From Nelumbo lutea (Eukaryota; Streptophyta; Magnoliopsida; Proteales; Nelumbonaceae): a stretch of 64,000 bases of DNA. The notes under the pieces were generated by a model. That model worked only from the letters and a program-made list of their open reading frames with translations, did not search any database and was not told the origin of the DNA. Below, one piece after another: positions 1 to 9,817 of this stretch. Position numbers and translations under genes: made by a program. Position 1 is the first letter of the stretch, and each line of letters begins with the position of its first letter. The stretch is from contig JAKGHH010000002.1 of assembly GCA_022828595.1 (NCBI GenBank), positions 75,240,383-75,304,382 of the forward strand, in the 5' to 3' direction.

Positions 1-1761
1 CTTCTTTCTTTTATTAAGTAAATCCATGTCATCCTTGAACAATCATCAATAAAAGTGACAAAATACTTGCACCCATTATAAGACTCTATTTTGATCAGGC
101 CCCAAACATCTGAATGAACCAAAAAAAAAGGACTCAACATACGACTTTCAACTCTAGGACTGAAGGAAACACGATGGTGTTTCCCAAACTGACATGGCTC
201 ACACTGTAAAACTGACAAATGACTCAAAGACAGAACTAATATCTTGAGTGCCTTGAGAAAAGGATGTTCCATTCGGCAATGCCACTGTAGAGGAGTAAGT
301 GAAGTCTGAAGAGCAAGATCCACCACCATCAAGATAATACAATTCACCAGCTTCATGCCCCCCATCAATCTTCTTCCCCGTCTTGACAACCTGAAAAACA
401 CAAGAGGAAGGAATGAAGGAAACAGAACAGTTAAGAGTCTTGGTTAATTTACTAACAGACATAAGATTGAATGGAAACTTAGGTACATATAGAACAGATG
501 ATAAAGAAAGAGAAGCCATGTCAACATTACCAACACCACAGATGGGAGATAAAGAGCCATTGGCAAGTGTAGCAGTTTGTGATGAAGAAATTTCAGAAAG
601 AGAAGAGAATACACCTGGAGTCCCGGTCATGTGATCAGAGGCTCCAGAGTCAATAATCCAAGGCGAGGTTTTAGATTACATGCAAGCAATACCTGAGTGG
701 GCAAGGGTAGCAGTGGTATGTTGTGAAGTGGTTTGAAGGAACCGTTCATACTCATCACGCGGAAAACTCATCATTTCCCTCCCAAAAGCAGATGTAGATG
801 TGGAAGGAGTTAGGTCTGCATGTTTACTGTTACTGATATCAACCTCACTAGCTACAGCATGATTAGCCCATTTTGAGGGAGGGCCATGTAGATCATAACA
901 GAAATCCACTGTGTGTCCTTCCCTGCCACAATGAGTACACTTCCTTGCAGAGTTACTCTTTCCATTGCCACGACCTCCCCCTGAGTCACGACCACCACCC
1001 CGGCCAAACATGGAACTGCCACGACCTCCTCAGGAGGCATGTCCTCCCCCTCTTGTACCATGTCCACTTCCTCTAGCTGTCACAAGTGCTGATTTATCAA
1101 ATTGTGTGGGATTCTCTGTCTGTCCCAAAGAAATCCTACGAAGCCGTGCAAACACTTCCTCAAGAGTAGGAAGGGTAGAGCCCCCTAATATTTGGGCTCT
1201 AACTGGTTCATACTCCGATTTCAGCCCCACTAAGAATCTTGTAACATCTAGTTGTTCACTCTGTTGTTGCTGAACTTTAACATCTGGAGCAAGGGGATGA
1301 TAGACATTGAGTTCATTCCTTATAATCTTCATGCAGGCATAGTACTCTTCTAGGGTTTTGTTTCCTTGTTGCAAATCAAAGTATTCTTGATAAAGTTTAT
1401 ATACCCTTGCAGTATTATCTTGTCCAGAATACAGCTTCTTAACATGTTCCCATATATCCTTAGCCATATCTAGGAACATGAAGTTGGCACTAATTTTGGG
1501 TTCCATACTATTCCATAGCCAGGTCATGATTTGAGCATCCTCTTGTTCCCAATCATCAAACCCTGGAGAGTCAACCTGTGGTTTATCTTCTTTTATATGC
1601 TTCATTTTCCTCTTTGCCTTGAGGAAAACTTCCACTGATTTGGCCCATGGAACATAGTTCTCCCCATTCATTTTAATTGAGGTCATCTGTACACCTAGAT
1701 AGTCAGAGGGGACCACCACACTGGGTTTCTGATCATTATACCCATCTCCCATTATTGCCAT
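1..1761 (-). pseudogene. Ty1-copia gag-protease-integrase (5' half of pol), partial and disabled
   Basis: The minus strand reads a copia polyprotein in one constant frame from an ATG at 1759-1761. First comes a gag domain of about 240 aa (UBN2/Retrotran_gag-like, 'NGENYVPWAKSVEVFLKA', 'LDVTRFLVGL'). A CCHC zinc knuckle follows (CTHCGREGHTVDFC, near 930-890), then the aspartic protease motif WIIDSGASDHMTG (near 660-625). The start of the integrase core (HSDVWG, FIDDCSR) lies near 120-30. Three in-frame stops break it: TGA at 1030-1032 between gag and knuckle, TAA at 676-678 just before the protease, and TGA at 199-201 before the integrase. The frame is otherwise intact, so this is a fairly young copy. 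Reverse transcriptase and RNase H should lie beyond the left edge. The PBS and 5' LTR are at 2511-2733. Confidence 0.93.
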
Positions 1762-2510
1762 GGTACTCTTTCACCGTTGCCTCTAACCTGAATTCTCGGC
1801 TACAAACTGAGTGTTGTTATTAGGAGTTTGATGTTCCAGCACCTATAGCAGCCCCTAAACACAATAATAGGTACACAAGCCTTGTTGTTGTTCACACTAC
1901 TACTGATTTCACAACACCACGAACCACATAAACATAAAGTCAACACTTACTAATCACATGCAAGCCCTCTTACAACCACTCAATAAAAATTGTGCATCAC
2001 AAGCACCACCACATAGTCATATCTGTTACACCCGGTACAGTGCTGTTGAACACCTGTAAGAGGGCACCACATGACCACAAGGAACTCAGCTAGGTCACTG
2101 CATTACACTTTACACTACTCGACCACTTACAGCAGCCCTTACACCACTCGGCAACTTACAGCAGCCCCTACACCATTCGGCTATTGTACACACAGCCTGT
2201 TCTTGGGATTTTCTCCAAGAACTAAGGCAACAATAAACCTAGTTCTCTGGGTTCTTGAAGATTTCCTACCCAGAAATACCAGCAGCACAAGGAGAAGAAA
2301 TAACCGACCTTCTTTTGAGAGTCTCAACCAACCATTCACTGCTGAGGTCGTTTTTCTTAATGAAGAAGGTTATGTGCAGCAGAGAGAGACAAGATGAAAT
2401 GTTTCAGACCTAGGACGAACCATTTTTCTCCATTAACAGCCCAGAAGCAAAGAAGGAGAGGTCACGAACACTGCTGAGATGTTTCATGAATTGAAGTAGG
2501 TCAGGAACCA
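1762..2510 (-). mobile_element. copia 5' untranslated leader
   Basis: This is about 750 bp between the primer-binding site and the gag ATG of the copia element. I see no conserved coding motif. A plus-strand ORF at 2071-2397 has repetitive Tyr/Thr/Ser composition and no family resemblance, so it is not called. A short repeat (AGCAGCCCCTACACCA-like) occurs two or three times near 2150-2180. Confidence 0.6.
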
Positions 2511-2523
2511 GGCTCTGATACCA
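2511..2523 (-). other. primer-binding site, initiator Met-tRNA type
   Basis: The minus strand reads TGGTATCAGAGCC, the standard plant copia PBS complementary to initiator methionine tRNA. It lies immediately inside the CA end of the LTR at 2524-2733, which fixes element orientation (minus) and the inner LTR boundary. Confidence 0.92.
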
Positions 2524-2733
2524 TGTTTCGACTGCTGCTACAGTAACCCGAACCAGCAAGAGGAAGAAGAAGAAGGAAAAGAAGGGACTGTCGAATCTGA
2601 TCAGTAAACCCTATCAGTCGACCCCTTAATGGTAATTAGTCTCTAATAATTTCTACAAAGACAAAACTGCCCTTACTTAAGTGTGGGGCATAGTGTCTCT
2701 AATAAAGCTGCCACATAAGCATACAACTTAACA
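2524..2733 (-). mobile_element. copia 5' LTR (210 bp)
   Basis: On the minus strand it starts TGTTAAGTTG and ends GTCGAAACA, the canonical TG..CA form, and it directly abuts the PBS. It shares the block '(G)CCC..ACTTAAGTA(A/G)GGGCA' and a following TTCTTTTCCTTCTT-rich stretch with the copia LTR at about 27165-27431, so the two elements are relatives. The flanking target duplication would begin AAGAA at 2734; its partner is outside the window. The outer boundary rests on alignment with the second LTR. Confidence 0.8.
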
Positions 2734-2762
2734 AAGAAAAGATGACTAAACTACCCTTATTC

Positions 2763-3215
2763 GGCTCACTTTAACAAGTACCATGGAATTAAACTCATGA
2801 ACCACACTATGAAACTTTGGCGGAGAATAAATATGCAAAGGTTACAAACTGATGGTAGCCCAGCTGGCAAGTTCTCTGGCTAGTTGTATTGGTGGTTTGG
2901 GATCAAATCCCATTGCAGTAGGGTTGGAGGGTTATGGGAAAAGGGGACGGGATACCCCCCAATGTGTAGGCCCATGAAGCAAACAATACATAAATACATA
3001 CATCATAAATAAATAGGCAAAGGTTATGACATGAAACAAATATTTTAGAAAACCAACTTGGGTTCATGCTAGGGAGATCACCCATAGAAGCCATCTTTCT
3101 ATTAAGACGATTGACAGAAAAGTTCAAAGAGAAGAATAGACATCTTCATATGGTTTTCATTGATCTCAAGAATGCATATTGATAGGTGTCCAAAAAGGAA
3201 ATACGGTGGGTTTTC
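2763..3215 (+). pseudogene. RTE-type LINE reverse transcriptase fragment, split by a SINE
   Basis: Before the insertion (2763-2844) the plus strand encodes HGIKLMNHTMKLWRRINMQ. After it (3027-3215) it encodes ETNILENQLGFMLGRSP, then IFLLRRLTEKF and HMVFIDLKNAY. These are the hallmark blocks of plant RTE-clade reverse transcriptases (GIKLMSHTMKLWERV, NQFGFMPGRST, MVFIDLEKAYD). The domain is interrupted exactly where the SINE sits and ends shortly after the first catalytic Asp block. There are stops in both halves. A related RTE fragment lies at 19480-19775. Confidence 0.85.
2845..3007 (+). mobile_element. tRNA-derived SINE with 19-bp target-site duplication
   Basis: The head reads GGTAGCCCAGCTGGCAAG (A-box-like, about 2853) and later GTTTGGGATCAAATCCC (B-box-like, about 2896), the RNA polymerase III promoter layout of plant SINEs. 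The body is about 163 bp and ends in an A/T-rich tail. It is flanked by AATAAATATGCAAAGGTTA (2826-2844) and AATAAATAGGCAAAGGTTA (3008-3026), identical at 18 of 19 positions. Removing it reunites an RTE reverse-transcriptase frame, which confirms the insertion. Confidence 0.85.
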
Positions 3216-3308
3216 TAAACGAAAGTAGTCCCAAGTATGATTGGTTGGCAGAGCTTTACAAAGAGTTACCTCAGATCATTAGCCAATTTGTGTATTTCAA
3301 GAAGGTAA

Positions 3309-3338
3309 TGTGTGTGTGTGTGTGTGTGGGGGGGGGGG
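3309..3338. repeat. (TG)n followed by G-run
   Basis: About ten TG dinucleotides run into a run of about ten G residues. From 3216 to about 3960 I see no gene; this tract is the only distinct structure. Confidence 0.9.
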
Positions 3339-3967
3339 CTCTCCTTTTAGGTGTGGCTCAAACACCCAGGTTTTGTACAGAAGTTTAAGGAATAGTGGGG
3401 GAACAGAAACAGATTAAATGGGAGGGAAAGAGACTTTTCAAAAAAAAAAAAATTGCAAGCTCTCAAGACAAAGATCAAAGAATGGAATAGATGATCGTTT
3501 TGGAGGTTTTGTTTTGAGATTGTTTGTAAGATTGTCTTGTTGTTTGAGGGTTCACCATCCTTTATTTGGGTGGTGACAGTTGCAGCCCTTATTTAATCTA
3601 GTCAATGGAAGTTTTTTTTTTCTGATGGTAAAAGGAGTACAATCTAATAAGGTGTTGAGGCAAAATCTCCCAACAAATAAGAACGAAAGATGCTACTAGA
3701 TCACCCCAGATACATATTAGCGTCCCTAAATATCCCCAATTTTGTCCCCAAGCGCCTATTTATTGACATGTGCAAATTCTGTCAGCACCAAAGCTCAAAC
3801 TGAAACTGATGCCCACTACTAGCCAACTCCCCTCCCCGCCTCTAAGATTTGGCCAACAAGAGGCCTTTGAAGGGGACAAAGGATTGAAGTCTTTTATACC
3901 AAACAATGCTCTTCAAAAGATCCACTGTCAGCTTGGTCAAGGGTCTCTAGATTTCTCTCTGGTGGCA

Positions 3968-4375
3968 TCACCACATTTGACTTGTGATTTCATAGCACAT
4001 TCCTAACCAGCATACATCTTTCCATCCCTCAGGTCCCTCACACTTCATGTCGTCATCTTCATTTAAAGTTTTACAGTCCCCCTCTTCCCCTATCTCCACC
4101 TTTCCAACAACTCTTTCCACTCTTCTTCCACTAAACCTAATTCTTCCTGCCCCAATTCCTCCCACACCTCACCCACTTCCCCAATAGCTTTCTTTTTATT
4201 ATACTCCTCTCTCCTACTTGTTTTGAAACATTGCATTGCTTTTCTAACCACATTTTCCGCACCAAGAACAATAACCCAAGAGACTTCCCCACTACCACAT
4301 GTCTTTCCACAAGTTGTTCAATGTCCATCCCACTACCACATTTTCCCCACCAAAGAAGAATAACCCAAGAGGATC
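3968..4375 (-). pseudogene. LINE ORF1-like fragment (KSLGLLFL family)
   Basis: The minus strand encodes a low-complexity charged stretch containing VVVGKSLGLLFLVRKM (about 4300-4260). The same K(S/K)LGL(F/L)(F/V)L segment recurs at 17336-17659 and 35700-36330. A second partial copy of about 50 bp (NPLGLFFF-like) lies at 4325-4372, so the end is tandemly duplicated, and it fuses directly to a copia RT fragment at about 4380. I infer that this is the linker of an L1-type ORF1 or its 3' part; no zinc knuckle or DUF4283 core is visible. Confidence 0.45.
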
Positions 4376-4379
4376 ATGA

Positions 4380-4730
4380 TACTCTAGAAGCCTTCTAAAG
4401 ACAAAGAGAGAATGATCAAAAGAACTTTGGCTATATCCAACATCAACAAAGACATCATGAAATTTCTCAAACCAAGTTCGAGAAGAGTGTTTCAAACCAT
4501 ATAGAGACTTCTTCAGCCTACAGACAAGGATCATTGCACTACCCAGGAGGAGGTTTAATATACTCTAACTCCTTTAGCTGCCCATGAAGGAAAGCATTCT
4601 TAACGTCCAATTGATAAACGAACCAAGAAAGGACAGTCGATAGAACCAAAAGAACACGAATTGTAGTAATATTGGCAATTGGAGCACACATCTCTTCATA
4701 ATCAATATTGTATTCCTATGTGTACCCCAG
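4380..4730 (-). pseudogene. copia reverse transcriptase fragment
   Basis: Minus-strand translation gives YQLDVKNAFLHGQLKE, then VCRLKKSLYGLKHSSRTWFEKF and SSFDHSLFVFRR. These are RT blocks of Ty1-copia Pol (consensus QLDVKNAFLHGDL, KLKKSLYGLKQSPRAWF). A 'VKNAFLHG' block in which the first catalytic Asp of RT falls is present; the YVDD block is missing because the sequence ends in LINE ORF1 debris. It probably belongs with the integrase fragment at 6340-6990 on the same strand. Confidence 0.85.
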
Positions 4731-6335
4731 TTTCACGGGGTAAACTTGTGCAGTGGAATGTACCCATGCAACATCCAGTCCTCTGCAGCAAGGACAAGCC
4801 TTTTGTAAGGGTCATGTGTTCGACCCATTGAATGGCTCCACCAAGCTCTGTGGCACTAGATCCTGACCTCATGTGCACATGGTCGGGGCTCTATGTGTGT
4901 GTCCTTTCTGGTCCATGGGAGGCATCACTTACATGGCAAAGGGGGACTATGCCAATGTTGTGTGCCAAGCAACCGCAAGGCATGTGAACACACTCGAGTT
5001 CTTGGACAACAGGAAAGCTCGATCAGTTTAGACACAGGGTTGGCAAGGAGTAGTAGCATGCTTACGCCAAACCGACATGCAAAGCCTCCCCTTCATGTGC
5101 TATGTGCAATACCGGTCCATGCACTATCTCCATGAGCAATTGTGTGCCCATGAGGAACCCTACTAACCATTGTAGCCATTAACCAAGGCCACCCCACAAG
5201 GGATGTTAGTCTTGATAGAATGAAAGGTAGGCACCCAAGGAGGTTGACCACCCCTCCTCAAAGAGAATGTTAAGCTTTTGGAGGTCTGCCTAAAGGTAAT
5301 GTCAGTTTTCCAAAAAAATCATACTAGTAGAATTTATGACAATGTCACTTAACACAACCCACCAAGTGTAGGTAATCAAAGCTTGTGTCAGAACATGACA
5401 GCCTCCCCCATTCAATCTGTTGTAGTCTTCAACAAAAAGCTCCTTTGTGAATGAGCATCTACGTCCCATGCCATCCACATGTGCTCCAAATAAGCGGCAC
5501 GTTGCTACAGACAGGGTCGCCTGTTCAACTTGGGTCTCACCTATGTCTGGGACAGAACCATTTCACCATGTTGGTCTACTTGGACTTCACTTTCTGTTTC
5601 GGGGAACCACACAATGGCCCTCGAAGATGTTATGTGGGTGTTGCTTTACAAAGGTCCGCCTCGTGTTCTCTTTACCTCAAGGCTCGACCCACTCCTTGGT
5701 AACTTTTCAGTTGTGCTACCAAACATGTTGTGATGGTCTTCATGTATCGTTGGTGTCGTCTCTTTGGAAACGGCTTCACCATTGTTGGCCTGCATACTTC
5801 ATCCTCTCATGTTGGGGTTACTCAAACGATGTAATGCCTTATGCTCTATTGGCCCTTGAAACTACACTTTGTCTCTCCATTTGGACTACCTCTTCACTCC
5901 AACGGGTCCCACTCTGTTTTGCCTCAACTTTTACCAAACATGGTGCTACCGAACATGCACAAGCTGATGTAATGTATTGATGATGTGATTGTTACGAATG
6001 TTCCATCTTGTGCGCCAAGCATGTCCTCTAAAGCATGTGTCACTTGCTTATGCCACCATGCTCCAATGGAAAGTGTACCCACATTCCTAACATTCCGATA
6101 TTGTGGCTTTAACCTGGGACCATTTTTGGTACAAATGTTCCCACCTTAGTTATATTCCTCAACCAACCATCAAACATACCAATTTCAGACTATGGTCTTA
6201 ACCTTAGAAGTGACTTTGACAAGCTATAGAACAACGGCCCATCCTGTTCACAAGCCAAGACATAAATGCACCATTCACACCCCACCACAATGAACAACAT
6301 CTCTATCCATGAAGAAGCCATACTCCCCCACTCAA
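4731..6335. other. uncharacterised 1.6-kb block between copia integrase and RT fragments
   Basis: This block is richer in C and G than its neighbours and contains overlapping plus-strand ORFs (5447-5980, 177 aa; 5451-5702) with Cys/His/Leu-rich composition and no domain I recognise. It lies where a copia integrase-RT linker would be but is roughly twice the usual length, so an unrecognised insertion (for example a non-autonomous LTR element) is plausible. Around 4800-4850 'GTGTTCGACCC' resembles a pol III B box, but no matching A box is convincing. Confidence 0.4.
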
Positions 6336-6339
6336 ATGC

Positions 6340-6990
6340 ACTCTTCACCATAGCAAATTGAGCAAACAATTTACATCATTCACAACGAGGGAGATGTACA
6401 AATCACAAACAACCAAACACATGAATATTGGATAAGTCTGGTGGACAACCAAACAATTTCTGACAAGGGAACACATTAGCAAGAAACAAGAATGTAGTAG
6501 ATCAAAAATAGTCATACTAGCTACCTCCACCAAAAAAGAACATAGTGCATGTGGATCTTGTAGGCAAAACTAAGAATATGTCCATTCTTACGTTCGGCCA
6601 CACTATTCTTCTAAGGAGTATTTCGACAACTTCATTGAACTTCTAACTCATCCATTCTCAAGTAAGATAAGAAATCTCCATCAGTGTACTCTCCCCTTAA
6701 ATCAAAATGGAGGATACATACAAATAGACTAAAACCAAACTTGTACCACAGCATGAAATATACAAAATGTTGCGAAGACTTTTGATTGTGTCAGAGAAAA
6801 TCAGTCTGTGTGTACTTGGTGGAGTCATCAGTGAATAATACAAAATACGTGTATCCCAACAAAAATAAAAGTAAAATGGAGCCCAAGCATCACACAATAT
6901 AATTTCAAACGGAGAAGTAGCATGCTTAGATTTGTGAAGAAAAGCAAAAGTATGACTCTTAAACGACAAAAAACACATGAAGTATCTCAA
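6340..6990 (-). pseudogene. copia integrase fragment
   Basis: The minus strand shows the region before the integrase core, 'SFKSHTFAFLHKSKHATSPFEIILCDAWAPF', matching copia 'HxSKHxxSPFELIHCDIWGP', followed by frameshifted core sequence (DDTTKYTQTDF-like) and short blocks toward 6345. There are several frameshifts and stops. It precedes the RT fragment at 4380-4730 in the correct copia order (integrase before RT). Confidence 0.65.
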
Positions 6991-6994
6991 TCTT

Positions 6995-7311
6995 GCAAAA
7001 AGGGAATTCCACTTCTTATAAAGCTATAGTCAAATGTTTATTCAACTATGAGAAGCCAATTATACTCTACTATGACAACCAAGCAGCTATCAATATTGCA
7101 CATAATACTGTTCAACATGATAGAACTAAGCACATTGAGGTTGATAGACATTTTATATGGGAAAGAGTTTCCTCATGAGAAGTTTGTCTGCCATTCATCA
7201 CCTCAGAAGAACAGTTGGCTGATATTTTCCAAGGGAGTTCCAAGAGGGAAGCTAACAAACTATATAAGCAAGCTGGGCATTATTGACATCTATGCTCAGC
7301 TTGAGGGGGGA
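6995..7311 (+). pseudogene. copia RNase H C-terminus and polypurine tract
   Basis: The plus strand reads KPIILYYDNQAAINIAHNTV, then RTKHIEVDRHFI and, after a stop, VCLPFITSEEQLADIF and LGIIDIYAQLEGGV. These are the terminal RNase H blocks of copia Pol (the Asp in YDNQAA is an RNase H active-site position). It ends in the polypurine tract TTGAGGGGGGAG (7301-7312) directly before an LTR. Orientation is opposite to the integrase fragment that it abuts at about 6990, so two elements are joined here. Confidence 0.88.
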
Positions 7312-7312
7312 G

Positions 7313-7595
7313 TGTAAAGAGACTGGGCCGAATGGGCCCTAGTATCTTTTCTTGTAGTATGTTCTCTTTATGTTACTGCCTAATTGGCCGCCGACTTAAG
7401 GGTATACTTGTAATTATGCTAAGATTGAAGTTTGGTAAAAGGACTAGAGAAGGGAGGGAAGAGATATTCGAACTGTTCTTCTTCCTCCTCTTCTTTTCTC
7501 CATCTTCTTTCTTTGGTGCTGCTGTTCTCTTCTTTTCTTCCTCTTTTCTCTCTAATTTGCACAAGTTTACATCAGTTTTAGAGGACTGATTTACA
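7313..7595 (+). mobile_element. copia 3' LTR
   Basis: This LTR follows the polypurine tract. It starts TGTAAA and ends TTTACA, a perfect 6-bp terminal inverted repeat. An alternative TTTACA end occurs at 7566-7571, so the length is 259 or 283 bp. The interior carries a CT/TC-rich stretch typical of LTR leader transcripts. A minus-strand gag remnant begins about 30 bp further on. Confidence 0.75.
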
Positions 7596-7619
7596 TCTAA
7601 GGTGTACCCACTCTACTCC

Positions 7620-8290
7620 ATCCACCTCATTGAGACCCAAAACCATCATTCCTTCCTCCATGCCCTCCCCCTCTCACTACAGCTGCAGTAGACCTGTCAA
7701 AGTTAGTAATCTCCTTAGGTCCAATGGTAACTGGTCGAGTAATCACTTCCTCAAGAGATGGGAGGCTAAACTTACCAATATCTAAAGTACGAACAGAATC
7801 ATACTCTTGCCTCAAACATAAAGAACCTTGTCACATCTTTTTTTTTTTATAAGAGGAACCTTGTCACATCAAAGGTGTTCCTATTGTTGTGCCTCAAACC
7901 TCAATGCCCGATACACATAAAGATCATTCCTATGAATATAATAATCTTCAAGAATTTGATTGCACTGTTGTATGTTGATATATTGGAGGAGCTAATACAC
8001 TCTTGTAGTGTTTCCCTAGCCTAAATACAACTTCTTAACATGTTCCCATACCTCCTTTGCAACATCCAAGAACTTAGGTTTACATTTGGCTTCTCCTATT
8101 CCCACGCATTACCAAGTTAGAATTTGAGCATTCTCCTACTCCCACTCATTATACCCTACTGATCTAGACAAGGTTTGCATCTTTGAAGTACTTAAGTTCA
8201 CCTTTTGGCTTTCAAAAATACTTCCACCGATTTTTCCTAAGGCACATAATTCATCCCATTCAGTTTAATGGATGTCATCTGCCATGATGC
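7620..8290 (-). pseudogene. copia gag remnant, heavily degraded
   Basis: The minus strand has dispersed gag blocks homologous to the element at 1030-1761: MTSIKLNG..NYVP (about 8280), EKSVEVFLKA, then DVTRF (about 7865) and RQEYDSVR..SLPSLEEV..R. Stops and frameshifts occur throughout. It is on the opposite strand to the LTR at 7313-7595, so it is not part of the same element. Confidence 0.75.
7823..7870. repeat. 15-bp target duplication flanking an 18-bp T-rich insert
   Basis: GAACCTTGTCACATC occurs at 7823-7837 and again at 7856-7870, separated by TTTTTTTTTTTATAAGAG. The repeat is part of gag sequence encoding DVTRF on the minus strand, so one copy was duplicated. The layout is that of a retroposition event in which almost nothing but the poly(A)/(T) tail was inserted. 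Confidence 0.75.
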
Positions 8291-8542
8291 TTGTCTTCAA
8301 CACCCCACACAACTTGTAACCTTGAGGCAAGAGAAAACAACAAAAAAAAAAAACAACCACTCTCCTCCACCAACCGTCTGGACCTATCCAACTCACACAA
8401 CATATGATATAATCAGAAAAATAAGTCATCAACCTACTGCAACACACTCCAACAAGCGCAGCTCCTTATTCCTCTTGGGAACAGAAGATGCTTCCCAACA
8501 GAATGTTTCCTTAACCGGAAAAAGGAACAGAAGGTTGAGTTA

Positions 8543-8802
8543 AACCTTTGAAATAGGATGCACAAGAAAAGACCCCAGAGGCTGACAGTGTCTAAACCCT
8601 ACTATCGGATTTAGTGGGATCTAAGAAAACCCCTTCAAGAATGTTTAGGAGAGAACAGGCACTATTCAGTTGAACCTTTGAAATAGGATGCACAAGAAAA
8701 GACCCCAGAGGCTGAAAGAGCCCAAGCCCTACCATCAGACTTAGTGGGATCTAAGAAAACCCATTCAAGAATGTTTAGGAGAGAACAGGCACTATTCAGT
8801 TC
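8543..8802. repeat. 130-bp tandem duplication
   Basis: Two head-to-tail copies, 8543-8672 and 8673-8802, both begin AACCTTTGAAATAGGATG and end GGCACTATTCAGTT. They differ at only a handful of positions. Between 8300 and 8543 I see no gene. The array abuts the LINE fragment at 8803. Confidence 0.93.
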
Positions 8803-9285
8803 TTAATCCCTAACAGATCTTCTCAGTCTCAAATTCCACCCGAACCCTGAATTTGCTTGTGAAGGTACCAGAAAGTTCAAAACAGGCTCATTTTTCAAAT
8901 TCGACAAAGCAAACAAGGATGGGAATTGATCCTTAAGGGCAAAATCCCCAAACCAGACTTGTTCCCAAAATTTAAAGAGGTTACCAGAATGCAATTCATA
9001 CCAGATCCAGGGCAGAAAAAGAAGCAGACAAGCATGGATAGTTTTCCATGGAGAAGCTCTTGTAATCCTAGCCGATATTCCAGCATCCCATCCATTACCT
9101 TCAAGCCCACGAATAGTTGCCACAATCGTTGCCCATTTCTCTTTCACTAAGGGAAACCTCCAGATCCACTTTCCCAATAGCACCACATTTCTCTTCTGAG
9201 TATTCCCAAGGCCTAGACCTCCACACTCCTTGCTCCTGCTAACCAATTCACACCTAACCTTTAGGTCCTTATGGTGACAGCTAAC
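8803..9285 (-). pseudogene. L1-type LINE ORF2 fragment (zf-RVT region)
   Basis: Minus-strand translation KVRCELVSRSKECGGLGLG, then LLGKWIWRFPLVKEKW and FKFWEQVWFGDFALKDQFPSLF. These are the standard blocks between the RT thumb and the zf-RVT domain of plant L1 LINEs (WLWRFxxE..., FWEDxWxGDxPLxxxFPxLF). Both ends are truncated; the 3' side stops at the tandem duplication. Confidence 0.88.
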
Positions 9286-9748
9286 TTAAGAAAAAAAAAG
9301 AAGAATGCAACCACCTTACCCAGTGTGTTTCTAAAACAAATAATCAGAAGATAGTAGGAGAGAGATGAAGGAGATTGCAGCCTTCCCAAAACCAGACCAC
9401 AGCCTTCCAGGTGTCCTTATACCATGTGACAACACCAAGAAACTACCAGGAAACAGTATGGAAAAATAAGAGAAAAAGAGAGTACAGAAAGAAGAGAAAT
9501 AACCAAAATTGGGAGCAATTGATCCTCCTGTCCCAATCAGCTGGTACACATAACAAAGTCTGTCCCATAAATATTAAAAAAAAAAAACAGACCATCTGTA
9601 ATGATAGAAATATCCTTAATAAGTTGGACCATAACATAATAAAAGTACCAGAAAGTTGATACTATTTATTACCAATGAAGGCAAACTAGAACTATTACAC
9701 AAACAACAATAGAGATATTTCATTATAAGCATCTGGTTGTAAACTAAC

Positions 9749-9817
9749 CTTTCCTCCACCAGCAAGGATCTCAAGAATAAGAGTCTCTTTAAGTTTTTCA
9801 TGGACTTCAACACAAGC
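9749..9817 (-). CDS. VPS13: VPS13 exon 25 (residues 991-1013), last exon in window
   Basis: It encodes ACVEVHEKLKETLILEILAG then GGK. 23 codons, phase 0; acceptor TTTCCAG, donor GTTAGT at 9748. Nothing homologous to later VPS13 segments is found between here and base 1. Confidence 0.93.

Noticed and set aside
2851..2920. Possible tRNA gene
   Set aside because: A-box- and B-box-like motifs are present, but the sequence does not fold into a full cloverleaf by eye and lies at the head of a SINE with target duplications.
5447..5980. 177-aa plus-strand ORF
   Set aside because: No recognisable domain, and it overlaps two other ORFs in other frames inside retrotransposon debris. Left as part of an unassigned block.
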